From NCBI RefSeq assembly GCF_011064615.1, contig NZ_JAALJH010000033.1, positions 27,231-91,230 on the forward strand: 64,000 nt of DNA, written 5' to 3'. Under the pieces are notes generated by a model that worked only from the letters and a program-made list of their open reading frames with translations, searched no databases and was not told the DNA's origin. This document shows, in pieces, positions 27,374 through 36,706 of this stretch; position 1 is the stretch's first letter, and each line of letters opens with the position of its first letter. A program made the translations under genes and the position numbers. The DNA comes from Aquisphaera insulae. GTDB lineage: Bacteria > Planctomycetota > Planctomycetia > Isosphaerales > Isosphaeraceae.

Positions 27374-28021
27374 GTGAGCCACGGCGAGCTCGATGTCCTG
27401 GGGCGGCAACTGGAGGCGAGGGACCCCGACGTCCGCCTGATGCTCCAGGTGCGCGACGGCGTCCCCGGAGCCTTCGAACAACTGGTCCAGCGCTACCAGG
27501 ACCGGCTGGTCGGCATCCTCTTCCACCTGATCGGCAGCCGCGAGGAGGCGGAGGACCTCAGCCAGGAGGTCATGCTGCGGATCTACAAGGCCCGCAAGGG
27601 CTATCGCCCCCGCGCCCGGTTCTCCACCTGGCTCTTCACGATCGCCAACAACCTGGCGCTCAACCACCTCCGCTCCAAGGGCAGGCACCCGTCGATCTCC
27701 ATGAGCGGCGGCAGCACGAGCTCGCAGACCGCCGCCCCCTCCCCCGGCCAGATCCCCTCGAAGGACATCACCGCGTCGGCCCAGTTGCGGAAGATCGAAC
27801 TCTCGGAGATCGTCCGCGATGCGCTCGCGGTCCTCGGCGAGGACCAGCGAATGGCGGTCCTGCTGAACAAGTTCGAGGACATGAGCTACGCCGAGATCGG
27901 CGGCGTCATGAACCGCTCGCCCGCGGCCGTCAAGTCGCTCCTGGCCCGGGCCCGGAATGAGCTCCGCGAGAAGCTGGAGCCCTACCTCTCGGCCGGGGAA
28001 CGGCCACCGATGCCGGATTGA
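27374..28021 (+). CDS. RNA polymerase sigma factor, ECF family (RpoE/SigW type)
   Basis: A 215-residue ECF sigma factor. Region 2 lies at 28-100 (AFEQLVQRYQDRLVGILFHLIGSREEAEDLSQEV and FSTWLFTIANNLALNHLR). A Ser/Thr-rich linker follows (GGSTSSQTAAPSPG), then region 4 at 150-205 (LGEDQRMAVLLNKFEDMSYAEIGGVMNRSPAAVKSL). The start is GTG 27374; no better ATG exists in frame. No anti-sigma gene is adjacent: comF follows 27 bp downstream, so the two are probably co-transcribed with or independent of rlmN. Regulon unknown. Confidence 0.92.
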   Translation: MSHGELDVLGRQLEARDPDVRLMLQVRDGVPGAFEQLVQRYQDRLVGILFHLIGSREEAEDLSQEVMLRIYKARKGYRPRARFSTWLFTIANNLALNHLRSKGRHPSISMSGGSTSSQTAAPSPGQIPSKDITASAQLRKIELSEIVRDALAVLGEDQRMAVLLNKFEDMSYAEIGGVMNRSPAAVKSLLARARNELREKLEPYLSAGERPPMPD

Positions 28022-28048
28022 TCCGCGGAAGAAAGGGAAGGTCGGGGC

Positions 28049-28843
28049 GTGAACGTGGGGGCGATTCTCCGGGGTCATGCGGTGATCTCGCGGGCGATCG
28101 TCCGTGGTTGGTATGCGTGCGGTCGGGCCGCGGGCGACCTGCTCTTCCCGTGGTACTGTGCCGTCTGCGGGTCCGACCATTCGGCCCGGGGGCCGTTCTG
28201 CGAGACCTGCCGAGCCAGGCTGCTCGGCCCCGGCTCCTTCGCGGCCGGGTCCACCTGCCCGCGGTGTGCGCTGCCGATCGGCCCGCATTCGCTCGTCGAG
28301 GGGGGATGCTCGCAATGCCGCGGGGACGCCCTCGGCTTCGACGCCGCGATCGCGCTGGGGCCCTACCAGGGTGACCTCCGCGAGGTCTGCCTCAAGCTCA
28401 AGCACGAGCCGAATGCGTGGATCGCGCCGGGGCTGAGCGCCCTGCTGGCGACGGCCCGCGCCCTGGAGCTCGCCGCGTTGCCCCGCGATACCTGGGTCGT
28501 CCCCGTGCCGCTGCACTGGTCGCGTCGGATCGGCCGCGGCTACAACCAGGCGGAGGAGCTGGCCCGGGGACTCGCCCGCGCGGCGGGCCTCCCGCTCCTT
28601 CGTCCGATCCGGCGGACGCGGGCGACGGGCAAGCTCGCCGGGATGAAGAAGGCCGATCGCTTCCTCGCCGTGAAGGACGCCTTCCGGGCCCGCCACGTGC
28701 CCGACCCTCGCCTGAAAGGCCGGACCGTCCTCCTGGTCGATGACATCCTCACCACCGGGGCCACCACCGGAGCCGCCGCCCGGGCCCTCAAGAAAGCGGG
28801 AGCAAAGCGAGTCGTCGTCGCGGTCGTGGCGCGGGACCTGTGA
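28049..28843 (+). CDS. comF: ComF family protein (phosphoribosyltransferase-like)
   Basis: A 264-residue ComF/GntX-type protein, linked in other bacteria to DNA uptake and processing of incoming DNA. Two or more zinc-binding pairs are visible near the N-terminus (CAVC 37-40, CETC 51-54, CPRC 70-73, CSQC 87-90). The PRPP-loop of type I phosphoribosyltransferases is VLLVDDILTTGATT (227-240). The WSRRIGRGYNQAEELARGLA segment is the family hallmark. GTG 28049 is the start. It lies close behind the sigma gene. It is complete, but whether this organism is naturally competent cannot be told from here. Confidence 0.9.
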   Translation: MNVGAILRGHAVISRAIVRGWYACGRAAGDLLFPWYCAVCGSDHSARGPFCETCRARLLGPGSFAAGSTCPRCALPIGPHSLVEGGCSQCRGDALGFDAAIALGPYQGDLREVCLKLKHEPNAWIAPGLSALLATARALELAALPRDTWVVPVPLHWSRRIGRGYNQAEELARGLARAAGLPLLRPIRRTRATGKLAGMKKADRFLAVKDAFRARHVPDPRLKGRTVLLVDDILTTGATTGAAARALKKAGAKRVVVAVVARDL

Positions 28844-28987
28844 CGCGACACTGCGATTCGATGACGGCCGCACCTCCGGGCCAGGCGCCCGACGGGGCGC
28901 GGCTTGCGACTGGGACTGAAGGCTGGGATCGTTTACCCTTGCTGGGGGATCTCTCAAACTCTCGGGCGTCATCACCTCGGGCAATCC

Positions 28988-30061
28988 ATGCTTACCAAGC
29001 TATCCATCGAGCGGTTCCGAGGGCTGCGAAAGCTCGAGATTGAATCGCTCGATCGAATCAATTTGTTCCTCGGCAGGAACAACGTGGGAAAGAGTGCGAT
29101 CCTCGAGGCCCTCTTCCTCCTGGCAGGCCCGACGAATCCGGAGTTGCCGCTCCGGCTCAGTGCCTTGCGAGGAATCGAGCAGATCCGCTTTGATCCTGAC
29201 GAGATGTGGGGCTGGCTCTTCTACGAGAGGAAGATTGACAGCTCCATCATTCTCAAGAACATCGTCGACGGTAGCAAACGTTGCCAGTTGACGATCTCCT
29301 TGAAAGAGAGGTCGGGGATCTCCGGCCAGGCGGAGAAGAAGAGGCCCGTATTCGGCGGCCAGGTGGCGTTCTCGGCCACGAGCGCGAGCCTGGGCCCGGC
29401 GGAACTGACGCTCGCCTACCAGGAAGGAAGTCAAAAACCTGCCGTCAGCCGGGCCTTCTTCAAGGAGGACGGCATCGGGTTCGAGCGGGCGAAAGGGTAC
29501 ACATTCCCGAATAGCGTCTTCTTGATCGCGAGGGGCGGTTACGCGCCGGAAAACTCCGAGCGATTCAGCCGCCTGGCTGAGGTCGACGATGAAGACTCTG
29601 TGATTGAGCCTCTGAAGGTCCTTGAACCAAGGCTGAAACGACTGGCGGTGCTGGTCACGGCCGGAGGCCCGATGATCCACGGCGATATCGGAATTGGAAG
29701 GATGGTGCCCGTACCCCTGATGGGCGAAGGTATCGGTCGGCTCATCACCATCCTGCTCGCCATCAGCTTCTGCGAGGGCGGCCTCGTCCTCGTCGATGAG
29801 ATCGAATCGGGGTTCCATTATTCGGTGATGCCGCGCGTCTGGTCCGCCATCGCGAAGGCCGCCCGGGATAATGACGTGCAGATCTTCGCGACGACGCACA
29901 GTTTCGAGTGCCTGCGTGCCGGCCACGAGGCAATGGCTGACTCCGGTGCCGCGGATTTTGGTATCCATCGACTCGATCGCATCGACGGCGAAGTCGAGGC
30001 GGTTCAATTCGATGATGACATGATCCAGACAGCCCTCTCGGCCGGTTTGGAGTTGCGGTGA
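28988..30061 (+). CDS. AAA family ATPase (OLD/RecF-like) paired with DUF3226 protein
   Basis: A 357-residue ATPase with Walker A GRNNVGKS (about residues 28-35), ABC-like signature PLMGEGIGRL, Walker B LVLVDEIESGFHYS and switch motif ATTHSFEC. The N-terminus (LTKLSIERFRGLRKLEI) is the usual opening of OLD/RecF-like ATPases. There is no nuclease domain in the chain. The stop overlaps the start of the next gene (TGATG), so the pair is one translational unit. ATG 28988 is chosen; an upstream frame from 28904 adds 28 unconserved residues. The composition is lower in G+C than comF and hemC on either side. A role in defence is inferred from the ATPase/TOPRIM pairing. Confidence 0.87.
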   Translation: MLTKLSIERFRGLRKLEIESLDRINLFLGRNNVGKSAILEALFLLAGPTNPELPLRLSALRGIEQIRFDPDEMWGWLFYERKIDSSIILKNIVDGSKRCQLTISLKERSGISGQAEKKRPVFGGQVAFSATSASLGPAELTLAYQEGSQKPAVSRAFFKEDGIGFERAKGYTFPNSVFLIARGGYAPENSERFSRLAEVDDEDSVIEPLKVLEPRLKRLAVLVTAGGPMIHGDIGIGRMVPVPLMGEGIGRLITILLAISFCEGGLVLVDEIESGFHYSVMPRVWSAIAKAARDNDVQIFATTHSFECLRAGHEAMADSGAADFGIHRLDRIDGEVEAVQFDDDMIQTALSAGLELR

Positions 30062-30676
30062 TGATCGTGCCAAGGCCGCGAGAGGCCGTCACGCCTCGGG
30101 ACGTCGAGCGCGAGAGACTACTGCTCGTCGAAGGCGAGACGCCCGCTCATTTCTTCGAGGCTTTCCTGGGACACCTCTCGAGGGCGAACGAGGTCGAGGT
30201 GCGGAGTTACGGCGGCATCACGCAGTTGGCGACCTACCTGAAAAACGATCGCCGCCACGGCCGCGTTCCGCGAGCGGGTGACGTCCCTGGGGATTGCTCG
30301 CGACGCCGAGGACGATCCGGTCGCTGCCCGCCAATCTATGGAGGCCGCGATCAAGTCGGCTGCGTTGCCCGGGAAAGTTGCGGTTCAAGTTGCGGTGATC
30401 CCGGATGGCTCCAGGCCGGGTATGATTGAGACCCTTCTTGTTCAGTCTGTCTCTGGAAGCGAGGAATTCCGATGCGTGGAGCGTTTCTTCGAATGCGCCA
30501 CGGCCGCCGGGGTGCTGCTTCCTGAAGGGCCAATCATCGCCAAGCATCAAGTACAGGTCTTCCTCGCGACCCGGCGGAAGGCCCAGATGATGCCTGGAAT
30601 CGCGGCCTATGATGGGGTCTGGCCGTTCGACGACCCGCTGTTTGATGCCGTCAGCGACTTCCTGAAAAAGCTCTAG
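30061..30676 (+). pseudogene. DUF3226 (TOPRIM-fold) protein, frameshifted at an A5 run
   Basis: The first frame reads LLLVEGETPAHFFEAFLGHL, the Glu-Gly motif of TOPRIM-fold DUF3226 proteins, as far as ATYLK. The conserved remainder (FRERVTSLGIARDAEDD, which contains the acidic DxD-like motif, then PDGSRPGMIETLLVQSV and the C-terminal PFDDPLFDAVSDFLKKL) is in the +1 frame. The switch point is a run of five A at 30241-30245: removing one A gives a continuous 204-residue protein of normal family length. In the sequence as given, the acidic metal-binding residues would be lost. It could be a real mutation, a phase-variation tract, programmed slippage or a sequencing error. It is coupled to the ATPase gene by TGATG. 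Confidence 0.82.
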
Positions 30677-30705
30677 GGCTCGACGACCAATTCGGAATTC
30701 CAAGT

Positions 30706-31641
30706 ATGATTACGACACCACTCCGCATCGGCACCCGAGGCAGCCGGCTGGCCCGCTGGCAGGCGGAGTGGGTGACTAACGCCCTCCGCGCGCATCATCC
30801 CGGGCTCTCGGTGGAGATCATCGAGATCCGGACCCTCGGCGATCGCGACCGGAACTCGCCGCTGGCGGCGATCGGCGGCACGGGCGTGTTCACCAAGGAG
30901 ATCCAGCGGGCGGTGCTCGACGGCTCCGTGGACGTCGCCGTGCACAGCCTCAAGGACCTGCCGACGCTCGGCCCGGCGGAGCTGACGCTGGCCGCCGTGC
31001 CCCCGCGCGAGGAGGTCGCCGACGCGCTGATCGCCCCGGCCCACCGCACGCTCGAGGGTCTCCCCGCCGGGGCCCGGGTCGGCACCGGGTCGCTCCGCAG
31101 GCGGGCCCAGTTGCTGCACCTTCGGCCGGACCTGGAGGTGGTCACGATCCGGGGCAACGTCGAGACGCGGCTCCGCCAGGCACTCGACGGGGCGCTCGAC
31201 GCCGTCGTCCTCGCCTGGGCCGGCCTGCACCGCCTGGGGCTGCACGGGCACGTCACCGACCGCCTGGCGCCGCCGCGGTTCCTGCCGGCGGTCGGCCAGG
31301 GCGCCCTCGGGATCGAATGCCGCGCGGACGACGAACGGACGCGATCGCGGCTGGCCGGCCTCGATCACCCGCCCAGCCACCGCGCCGTCGTCGCCGAACG
31401 GGCGGCCCTCGCGGAGCTGGAAGGGGGATGCCTGATCCCCATGGCCGCCTGGGCGCGGGATGCCGACGGCGGCCTCGCCCTCGATGCCTCGGTCCTGGAC
31501 GCCGACGGGCGCCGGGCCGTCCACGCGGCCGATGCCGGCCCGATCGACGACCCGCGCGGCCTGGGACTCCGCGTCGCCTCGTTGCTGCGCGCCCAGGGTG
31601 CCGAGGAGCTGCTGCGGGGGACGCCTCGCCCCCCCTCGTGA
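30706..31641 (+). CDS. hemC: Hydroxymethylbilane synthase (porphobilinogen deaminase)
   Basis: A 311-residue enzyme that joins four porphobilinogens into hydroxymethylbilane in tetrapyrrole synthesis (cytoplasm). The N-terminal IGTRGSRLARWQA motif, the catalytic Asp in VHSLKDLPT (D84), TGSLRRRAQL (127-136), IRGNVETRL (148-156), AVGQGALGIE and the dipyrromethane-cofactor Cys in LEGGCLIP (C242) are all present. Full length and intact. It begins 29 bp after the end of the DUF3226 remnant, but probably belongs to the original chromosome rather than to the acquired pair. No other hem gene is adjacent. Confidence 0.97.
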   Translation: MITTPLRIGTRGSRLARWQAEWVTNALRAHHPGLSVEIIEIRTLGDRDRNSPLAAIGGTGVFTKEIQRAVLDGSVDVAVHSLKDLPTLGPAELTLAAVPPREEVADALIAPAHRTLEGLPAGARVGTGSLRRRAQLLHLRPDLEVVTIRGNVETRLRQALDGALDAVVLAWAGLHRLGLHGHVTDRLAPPRFLPAVGQGALGIECRADDERTRSRLAGLDHPPSHRAVVAERAALAELEGGCLIPMAAWARDADGGLALDASVLDADGRRAVHAADAGPIDDPRGLGLRVASLLRAQGAEELLRGTPRPPS

Positions 31642-31799
31642 GCGGCCCCCGGGCCATCCGCGAAAATCTCCGCCCCGCCCCTTGTGACATCTGTCATAGA
31701 GTGCTACGCTCCTTGTGTCGGGCCGCGGCAGACATCATCCTCACGTCGCTCCACGATCCGCCGCGGCCCCTCGACCTTCACATCTCGGAGGCATGGACC

Positions 31800-33569
31800 A
31801 TGGCGACCGGGCTCGCGGGGGAGGATCGCGCCGGCGTGGCGGCGATCGGCGTCCATTCGCGGACGCTGCTCCAGTGGCTGAGCTGCAACAACCCGTTCTA
31901 CGTCCTGAGCGCGCTGCTCGTCTGCCTGGGGCTGTGGGTCTCCTTCGGCGGCTCGTCGGAGGCCTCCCAGGCCTGGGCGCTGATGGGGGGGCTGGCCGGG
32001 TATACGCTCCTCCTGGCCGTCACGGCCTGCCTGCTGGTGCGCTGGCTGGGCGTCTGGGACGACGTCCGGACGGTGATGCTGCTGACCGTCCTGATGTTCC
32101 TGGCCACGTCGGTGACGTTCGACGAGGTCCTCGTCGAGGCCCCCGCGCGAGGCATCTCCTGCTACCTGGGGGGGCTGGCCTTCGCCGCGATCGTCAGCGA
32201 GGGGATGCTCCGGGGCACGCGGCTGCCCCTCGCCCGGGCGTTCCGGATCCCCTACTACCTGATCCTCGCACTCTTTTATCTGTATCCCCTTGCGCTAATG
32301 CCCCTGCTGGACGGCCCCCGCGGCGAGGCGCTGTCGTGGGCCCTCTTCGGCTTCTCGCCGGCCGCCGGCCTGGTCGCCCTGACGCTCATCCCGGCGATCC
32401 GCCGCGGCCGCGATCACGGCCGGCCGAAGGGCTCCGGCTGCCCGTGGCGGTGGGCCTGGTACCCGTGGACGCTCTTCGGCGTGCTCGGGTTCGCGGTGCT
32501 GGCGCGCATCCCCCTGCTCTGCTGGTCGATGGACCATCCCGAGAGCGCCGCGGCGGAGCCGTTCATCTTCGCGCCTTACTTCCTGATCCCGTTCCTCCTC
32601 GCCGTGGCCATCCTCCTCCTGGAGATCGGCCTGGTGGAGCGCAAGGGCGACGTGCTCGCCATCGCGCTGGCCGTCCCGGTCGCGCTGGCCGTGCTCGCCG
32701 CGGTCGGGCATCGGGATGAGCCGGTCTACCGCCTCTTCCTGTCCCAGTTCTCGAGTCGGTCGGGCGGGACGCCGTTCTTCCTGACGCTCGCGGCGTCGGC
32801 CATCTTCTATGCCTACGCGTGGACGCGCCGCGTGGCGGGCTCGCGGCAACTGCTCTGGGCGACGATCCTGTGCCTGGTCTTCGTCGGCCCGGAGACGCCG
32901 GATCCGTCGCGGCTCACCATGCCGCAACCCGTGCCGCTCTCGCTGGCCGGCGGGATGCTGTTCGCGGCGGGGATCCTGGGGCGAGGGCCGGCGCGGCTCT
33001 TCTCCGGCGCCTCCGCCATGGCGGTCGCCTGGCTGATCGACGTCCCGCCCGGCGAGTCGGTCTCGGGCCTACGCCTCCTGGTCGTCTATCACGCCCTGAC
33101 CTTCGGCATCCTGGCCGCGGGCGGGGCCTACCGCGAGGACCTGGGCCGGTGGCTCCGCACCGCGGGCACGGCACTGGCCCTGATGGCCTGCCTGATCGCC
33201 GCGTGCTCCCTCGCCGCGGGATTCCGCCCGGATGTCCGGCCCGTCTGGATGTCCTGGACCTACCTCCCGACCATGGGCGCCTTCCTGCTGGTCTACGGCA
33301 AGAGCCTGGGCCACGGGCCCTCGACGCGGGGTGGTCAGGTCGTGCTCACCTGCTGCGGGCTCGCCGCCGCCTGGCGCGGGTATGCCCCGCTCCGCGGCCG
33401 CGTGAAGGGCCTCGACTACCTCCTCCTGGGGATGACCTTCTTCGCCCTCGCCTGGCTGATGAGCCTGGCGAAGGGCGGCGTCATCACGCTGCCCTGGCAT
33501 CGCGGCGAGCCCGCGGGGATGGGCCGGCATCCGGCCGCGGAGGTGGCCGGGGAGGATGGTCCGGGATGA
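31800..33569 (+). CDS. Polytopic membrane protein of unknown function
   Basis: A 589-residue integral membrane protein with about 14 hydrophobic segments, for example PFYVLSALLVCLGLWVSF, YTLLLAVTACLLVRWL and FILALFYLYPLAL-like stretches, ending with a short polar tail. ATG 31800 is chosen since GGAGG lies about 8 bp upstream and earlier in-frame sequence reads as non-coding. No transporter, glycosyltransferase or kinase motif was recognised. The helices carry few charges, and short charged loops alternate with them. It converges on the YihY gene with 17 bp between stops. The function cannot be inferred from context. Confidence 0.85.
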   Translation: MATGLAGEDRAGVAAIGVHSRTLLQWLSCNNPFYVLSALLVCLGLWVSFGGSSEASQAWALMGGLAGYTLLLAVTACLLVRWLGVWDDVRTVMLLTVLMFLATSVTFDEVLVEAPARGISCYLGGLAFAAIVSEGMLRGTRLPLARAFRIPYYLILALFYLYPLALMPLLDGPRGEALSWALFGFSPAAGLVALTLIPAIRRGRDHGRPKGSGCPWRWAWYPWTLFGVLGFAVLARIPLLCWSMDHPESAAAEPFIFAPYFLIPFLLAVAILLLEIGLVERKGDVLAIALAVPVALAVLAAVGHRDEPVYRLFLSQFSSRSGGTPFFLTLAASAIFYAYAWTRRVAGSRQLLWATILCLVFVGPETPDPSRLTMPQPVPLSLAGGMLFAAGILGRGPARLFSGASAMAVAWLIDVPPGESVSGLRLLVVYHALTFGILAAGGAYREDLGRWLRTAGTALALMACLIAACSLAAGFRPDVRPVWMSWTYLPTMGAFLLVYGKSLGHGPSTRGGQVVLTCCGLAAAWRGYAPLRGRVKGLDYLLLGMTFFALAWLMSLAKGGVITLPWHRGEPAGMGRHPAAEVAGEDGPG

Positions 33570-33586
33570 ACTGCCCGGCGAGGGCG

Positions 33587-34579
33587 TCACACCTTGGGCA
33601 ACGCCATCGATTCGTGCCGCTGGCCGTACGGCTTGCCGAGGGGCGAGGCGTCCTCGATGACCTTGTTGAACTCGGCCGTCGCGAGGAGGACGACCGACGT
33701 GATCCAGAGCCAGCTCGTGAGGACCACCACGCCCGCGAGCGATCCGTAGGTCGCGCTGTAGTTGCCCCAGGTCTGGACGTAGAATCGGAAGGCGAAGCTC
33801 ACGGCCATGAGGATCAGCGTCCCGGCCAGGCTGCCGGGCGTGATCCACTCCCATCGCTGGTCGGCGTCGGGGCCGAAGTACATCGCCAGCGCGAAGCTCA
33901 GGAGGACGAGCAGGAAGACGATCAATCCCTGGACGATCGACGCGAGCCACGCGGCCCCCGGCTGCAGCCACATCAGCTTGAGGATCTGCGGCCAGGCGAG
34001 CGTCGTGATGAAGGCGACGATCAGGATCGCCGCCTGGCTGAGGGTCATCAGCATCGCCGTGACGCGGACCTTCCAGAACGGCCGGGTCTCCTGCACGCCC
34101 ATGATCCGGTTCATGGCGTCCATCACCGCGACGAACAGGCTGGAAGCCAGCCAGATCAGCGCCGCCACGCCGAACGAGATGAGCCCGGTCTTGGGCCGGT
34201 CCTGGATGGTCTTCAGCTCGCGATCCACGATCGACGCGGCATCCGCCGGCAGCAGGTTCTGGAGTACCTTGAAGACCTCGGCGGATTGAGAGGTCGCATG
34301 CTCGACGCCCGCGCCCGCCCCCGGGACCACCAGCGAGATCGTCCGCGCGATCAGCGGGAAGAAGTTGGCCGTCAGCGTGATCACCAGCGCGAGGAACGGC
34401 ACCAGTGCCGCGATCGCGTAGAAGCTGACCGCCGCGGCGCGGGTGAGGATCTCATGCTCGGACATCTTGTTCCAGGTCCGGATGATCGCGTCGCGCAGGC
34501 TCAGGCCCCCCAGATGGATCGCCGAGAGGAGCCGCCGCCTCGACTTCGGACCGATCACAGGCGATGGCGTCGACATCAT
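33587..34579 (-). CDS. YihY/BrkB family inner-membrane protein
   Basis: A 330-residue YihY/virulence-factor BrkB family protein. The family pattern is clear: the N-terminal amphipathic part with RAAAVSFYAIAALVPFLALV, the second helix region with GLISFGVAALIWLASSLF, the NRIMGVQETRPFWKVRVTAMLM motif, and the late GSLAGVVVLTSWLWITSVVLLATAEFN segment. Six membrane helices are expected. BrkB was once thought to be a ribonuclease; members are now regarded as membrane proteins of uncertain, possibly transport, function. The C-terminal tail is short and polar. It is transcribed alone toward the membrane-protein gene and has a gap of about 450 bp upstream. Confidence 0.93.
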   Translation of the reverse strand: MMSTPSPVIGPKSRRRLLSAIHLGGLSLRDAIIRTWNKMSEHEILTRAAAVSFYAIAALVPFLALVITLTANFFPLIARTISLVVPGAGAGVEHATSQSAEVFKVLQNLLPADAASIVDRELKTIQDRPKTGLISFGVAALIWLASSLFVAVMDAMNRIMGVQETRPFWKVRVTAMLMTLSQAAILIVAFITTLAWPQILKLMWLQPGAAWLASIVQGLIVFLLVLLSFALAMYFGPDADQRWEWITPGSLAGTLILMAVSFAFRFYVQTWGNYSATYGSLAGVVVLTSWLWITSVVLLATAEFNKVIEDASPLGKPYGQRHESMALPKV

Positions 34580-35030
34580 GACCTACCGTCTACATCCTCG
34601 GTAAAGGGCACGCCCGCTCCGTCCCCCCGAAGGTCGCGTAGAGGTTGCAAACGCGATGCCAGCAACGGGATAGAACATCTGATCAGTTTCGGTCCTGACG
34701 CCGCGGCGATTGGCGAAAACTCTCCCGGCTATCCCTGCCCTGTCGCTCCTGACGGGAGGGTGCGGCGCCGCGGTCATCGGCCGTTTCGAGGGCCGGTTCT
34801 CGACGCGAGTTCGCGGGTCGGGCCGGCCGATAGAGCAGGCGGGGGGAGCAAGGGCGACCGAAAGGGAGCCGCGACCCTCCGGCGGCGCGTCCGAAATGGT
34901 CGCACGCCCTTCCTCCGGGCGACGAACAGGACCAAGGGCGATCGCGCGGATCGGATCGGGATGGTCGGGGCGACCCGGCCTCTCGTCCCCGCAAGCAGCC
35001 CTCCAGAACGGCGCACAGGACGGTCCTCCT
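34580..35030. other. Non-coding gap between divergent genes
   Basis: About 450 bp between the YihY start and the TTG start of the low-complexity membrane protein. The rightward frame is open through most of it, but its translation is Arg/Gly/Ser-rich and lacks a recognisable start. It probably contains both divergent promoters; an A+T-richer stretch lies near 34660-34690. No RNA gene or hairpin was identified. Confidence 0.45.
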
Positions 35031-36494
35031 TTGAGCACGACCTCGAGCACATCAGGCACTCGGCCTCGATCGACGGCGGGACGTCCCGTGTCGCCCGGCG
35101 AGCCCGGCGCGGCCCTCGACGCGAAGGCGTCCGGGGACCGGCCGGAACTCGGCCGGACGCTGGGAATCGTCGCCCTGGCGATCCTCATGGGGCTGACGAG
35201 CTGGGTGGTCGCGTCGGTGTCCACCTGGATGGTCCCGGCCTACGTGACCGCGATGGTCCTGATCTTCGCCATCCCCCGGGCGCCTCGCCGGGACGGGAAT
35301 CAGGGGGAAGCCCCCGAGGCAAGGGGAGACGAAGCGGAGCCGCCGGCCGATCTCGGCCGGCCCGTCGATGTCGCGGAACGCCCGCGGAGGGGCCGCAAGG
35401 CCTCGTCGCGGTCGCGGACCAGGGCATCGTCGGAGGGGATGGCCCCGGGCGAAGGCACGGAGGACGGCAACGCCGGCCTCCGGGTTGACGACCCCGAGGC
35501 GGCCCTCGACCCCGCGACCGATCCCGCCGAGCCGACCGCGGCCAGGCCCCGGCGAACCCGGGGCCGGGCCAGGCGGACGGCCCGACCAGGAGTCGAGCCG
35601 GTGCTCGCGCCGGCCCCGGCGACCTGGATCCAGGTCGCGCCCGGCAAGTTCGTCCGTGCCGACCTGGAGGAGCCCCGCCCGGAGGACGCCGACCCCGGCG
35701 CCCCCGCGGGAGCCTCCGACGTCACGTCCGAGGTCGAGCCTGCCTCGCCGATGTCGGCGGATGCCCTCGCGGCTCCCGCCGAGGCACCGGAGCCAGGGTC
35801 GAGCTTGGAGCCTCCGCCGCAACGACCACCGTCCGCTTCGCCCGATCTGCCCGAGGAGCCCGACCCGAGCGACGAACCTGAGGCCGACGACGGTCCTTTC
35901 GGGGATCTCGACCCGGCCGAAGGCCCAGAGATGGACGTGGAACCCGACGCCGAGGAGTACGGTATCGCACCCTCTGCACTCGGCGACGACCCGCAGACAA
36001 CTCCGCCGCCCGAGGACGAAACGGCCCTCACCGCCTACCACGAGGACGACGAAGGCAGCCCCTGGCCACCGCCCGGGGAATCCGACGTGGACCTCGACGC
36101 GGACGAGTGGGATCGGGATGAGAGGTTCGACGAGTACGCGACTGAGGACGCGGCCCTGGCCATGGATGCGATCGCGGGCCAGGGCCGCGGCGATGACGAA
36201 TGCGATCGCGCCAGCACGGCAGATGGGGCCGACGTCCCCGACGGGACAGGTCTCGATCGGCGACGGAACCGGCGCACGCCGGCCTCCCGAACCGGATCGC
36301 CCGTGTCGTCCAGGGCGTCGCTCGCCACCGCCGTCCGCCTGCGGAACATTCGCCCCGGCTCGCCCGCCCGGCCGCGCGTCCTCAAGGCGTCCCCGCCGCA
36401 ACGCGGCCCTCGGACCCCTTCCCGACGCAACGCCGGCCGGCGGCCCGGCTTCTTCCGGCACCTCCTCCCGCGGTCACCGCCCCTTCGCGCGTGA
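35031..36494 (+). CDS. Membrane protein with long acidic, Pro-rich low-complexity tail
   Basis: About 487 residues if TTG 35031 is the start (an AGGACGG lies about 11 bp upstream). An open frame continues to ATG 34710, but that part does not look like protein. Residues about 40-85 contain two closely spaced membrane helices (LGIVALAILMGLTSWVVAS and VPAYVTAMVLIFAIP). Then comes about 400 residues of low complexity: Arg-rich, then strongly acidic and Pro-rich (DLPEEPDPSDEPEADD), then a basic Arg/Pro-rich end. No enzymatic domain. Such tails are common in cytoplasmic linkers of planctomycete membrane proteins. A strong terminator follows. Coding status is fair; the start is uncertain. Confidence 0.6.
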   Translation: MSTTSSTSGTRPRSTAGRPVSPGEPGAALDAKASGDRPELGRTLGIVALAILMGLTSWVVASVSTWMVPAYVTAMVLIFAIPRAPRRDGNQGEAPEARGDEAEPPADLGRPVDVAERPRRGRKASSRSRTRASSEGMAPGEGTEDGNAGLRVDDPEAALDPATDPAEPTAARPRRTRGRARRTARPGVEPVLAPAPATWIQVAPGKFVRADLEEPRPEDADPGAPAGASDVTSEVEPASPMSADALAAPAEAPEPGSSLEPPPQRPPSASPDLPEEPDPSDEPEADDGPFGDLDPAEGPEMDVEPDAEEYGIAPSALGDDPQTTPPPEDETALTAYHEDDEGSPWPPPGESDVDLDADEWDRDERFDEYATEDAALAMDAIAGQGRGDDECDRASTADGADVPDGTGLDRRRNRRTPASRTGSPVSSRASLATAVRLRNIRPGSPARPRVLKASPPQRGPRTPSRRNAGRRPGFFRHLLPRSPPLRA

Positions 36495-36564
36495 ATCCCA
36501 CCCCGCCGCGGGAGCCATCCGTGCCCCCCACGTTCCGATCGTCCGCCCGATCTCGCGGCGGACC

Positions 36565-36601
36565 GACCCGGCCGGACCTGAGCGTCCGGCCGGGTCGTTT
36601 T
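36565..36601 (+). terminator. Strong rho-independent terminator
   Basis: A perfect 13-bp GC-rich stem (36565-36577 paired with 36584-36596) with a 6-base loop, followed by a T run (36598-36601). It lies about 70 bp after the stop of the low-complexity membrane protein gene. The stem is symmetrical, so it may also stop leftward transcripts of the exported protein gene that ends at 36707, although the T run favours the plus strand. Confidence 0.85.
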
Positions 36602-36706
36602 CTCCCCGTCCCCGATCGTCGCCGACTTCTCCCTCGCGCACTTCGTCACCCTCGCGTGCTCAGCGGAGTCGAAGATCGCCCGGAACCTGGTCCCCGTTCG
36701 GTCCGG

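Noticed and set aside
26090..28984. Minus-strand open frame of about 960 codons
   Set aside because: It lies opposite rlmN, the sigma factor and comF, all clearly real, and shows shadow-type composition.
31317..31799. Upstream extension of the polytopic membrane protein
   Set aside because: It overlaps hemC in another frame and is not protein-like; a GGAGG-supported ATG lies at 31800.
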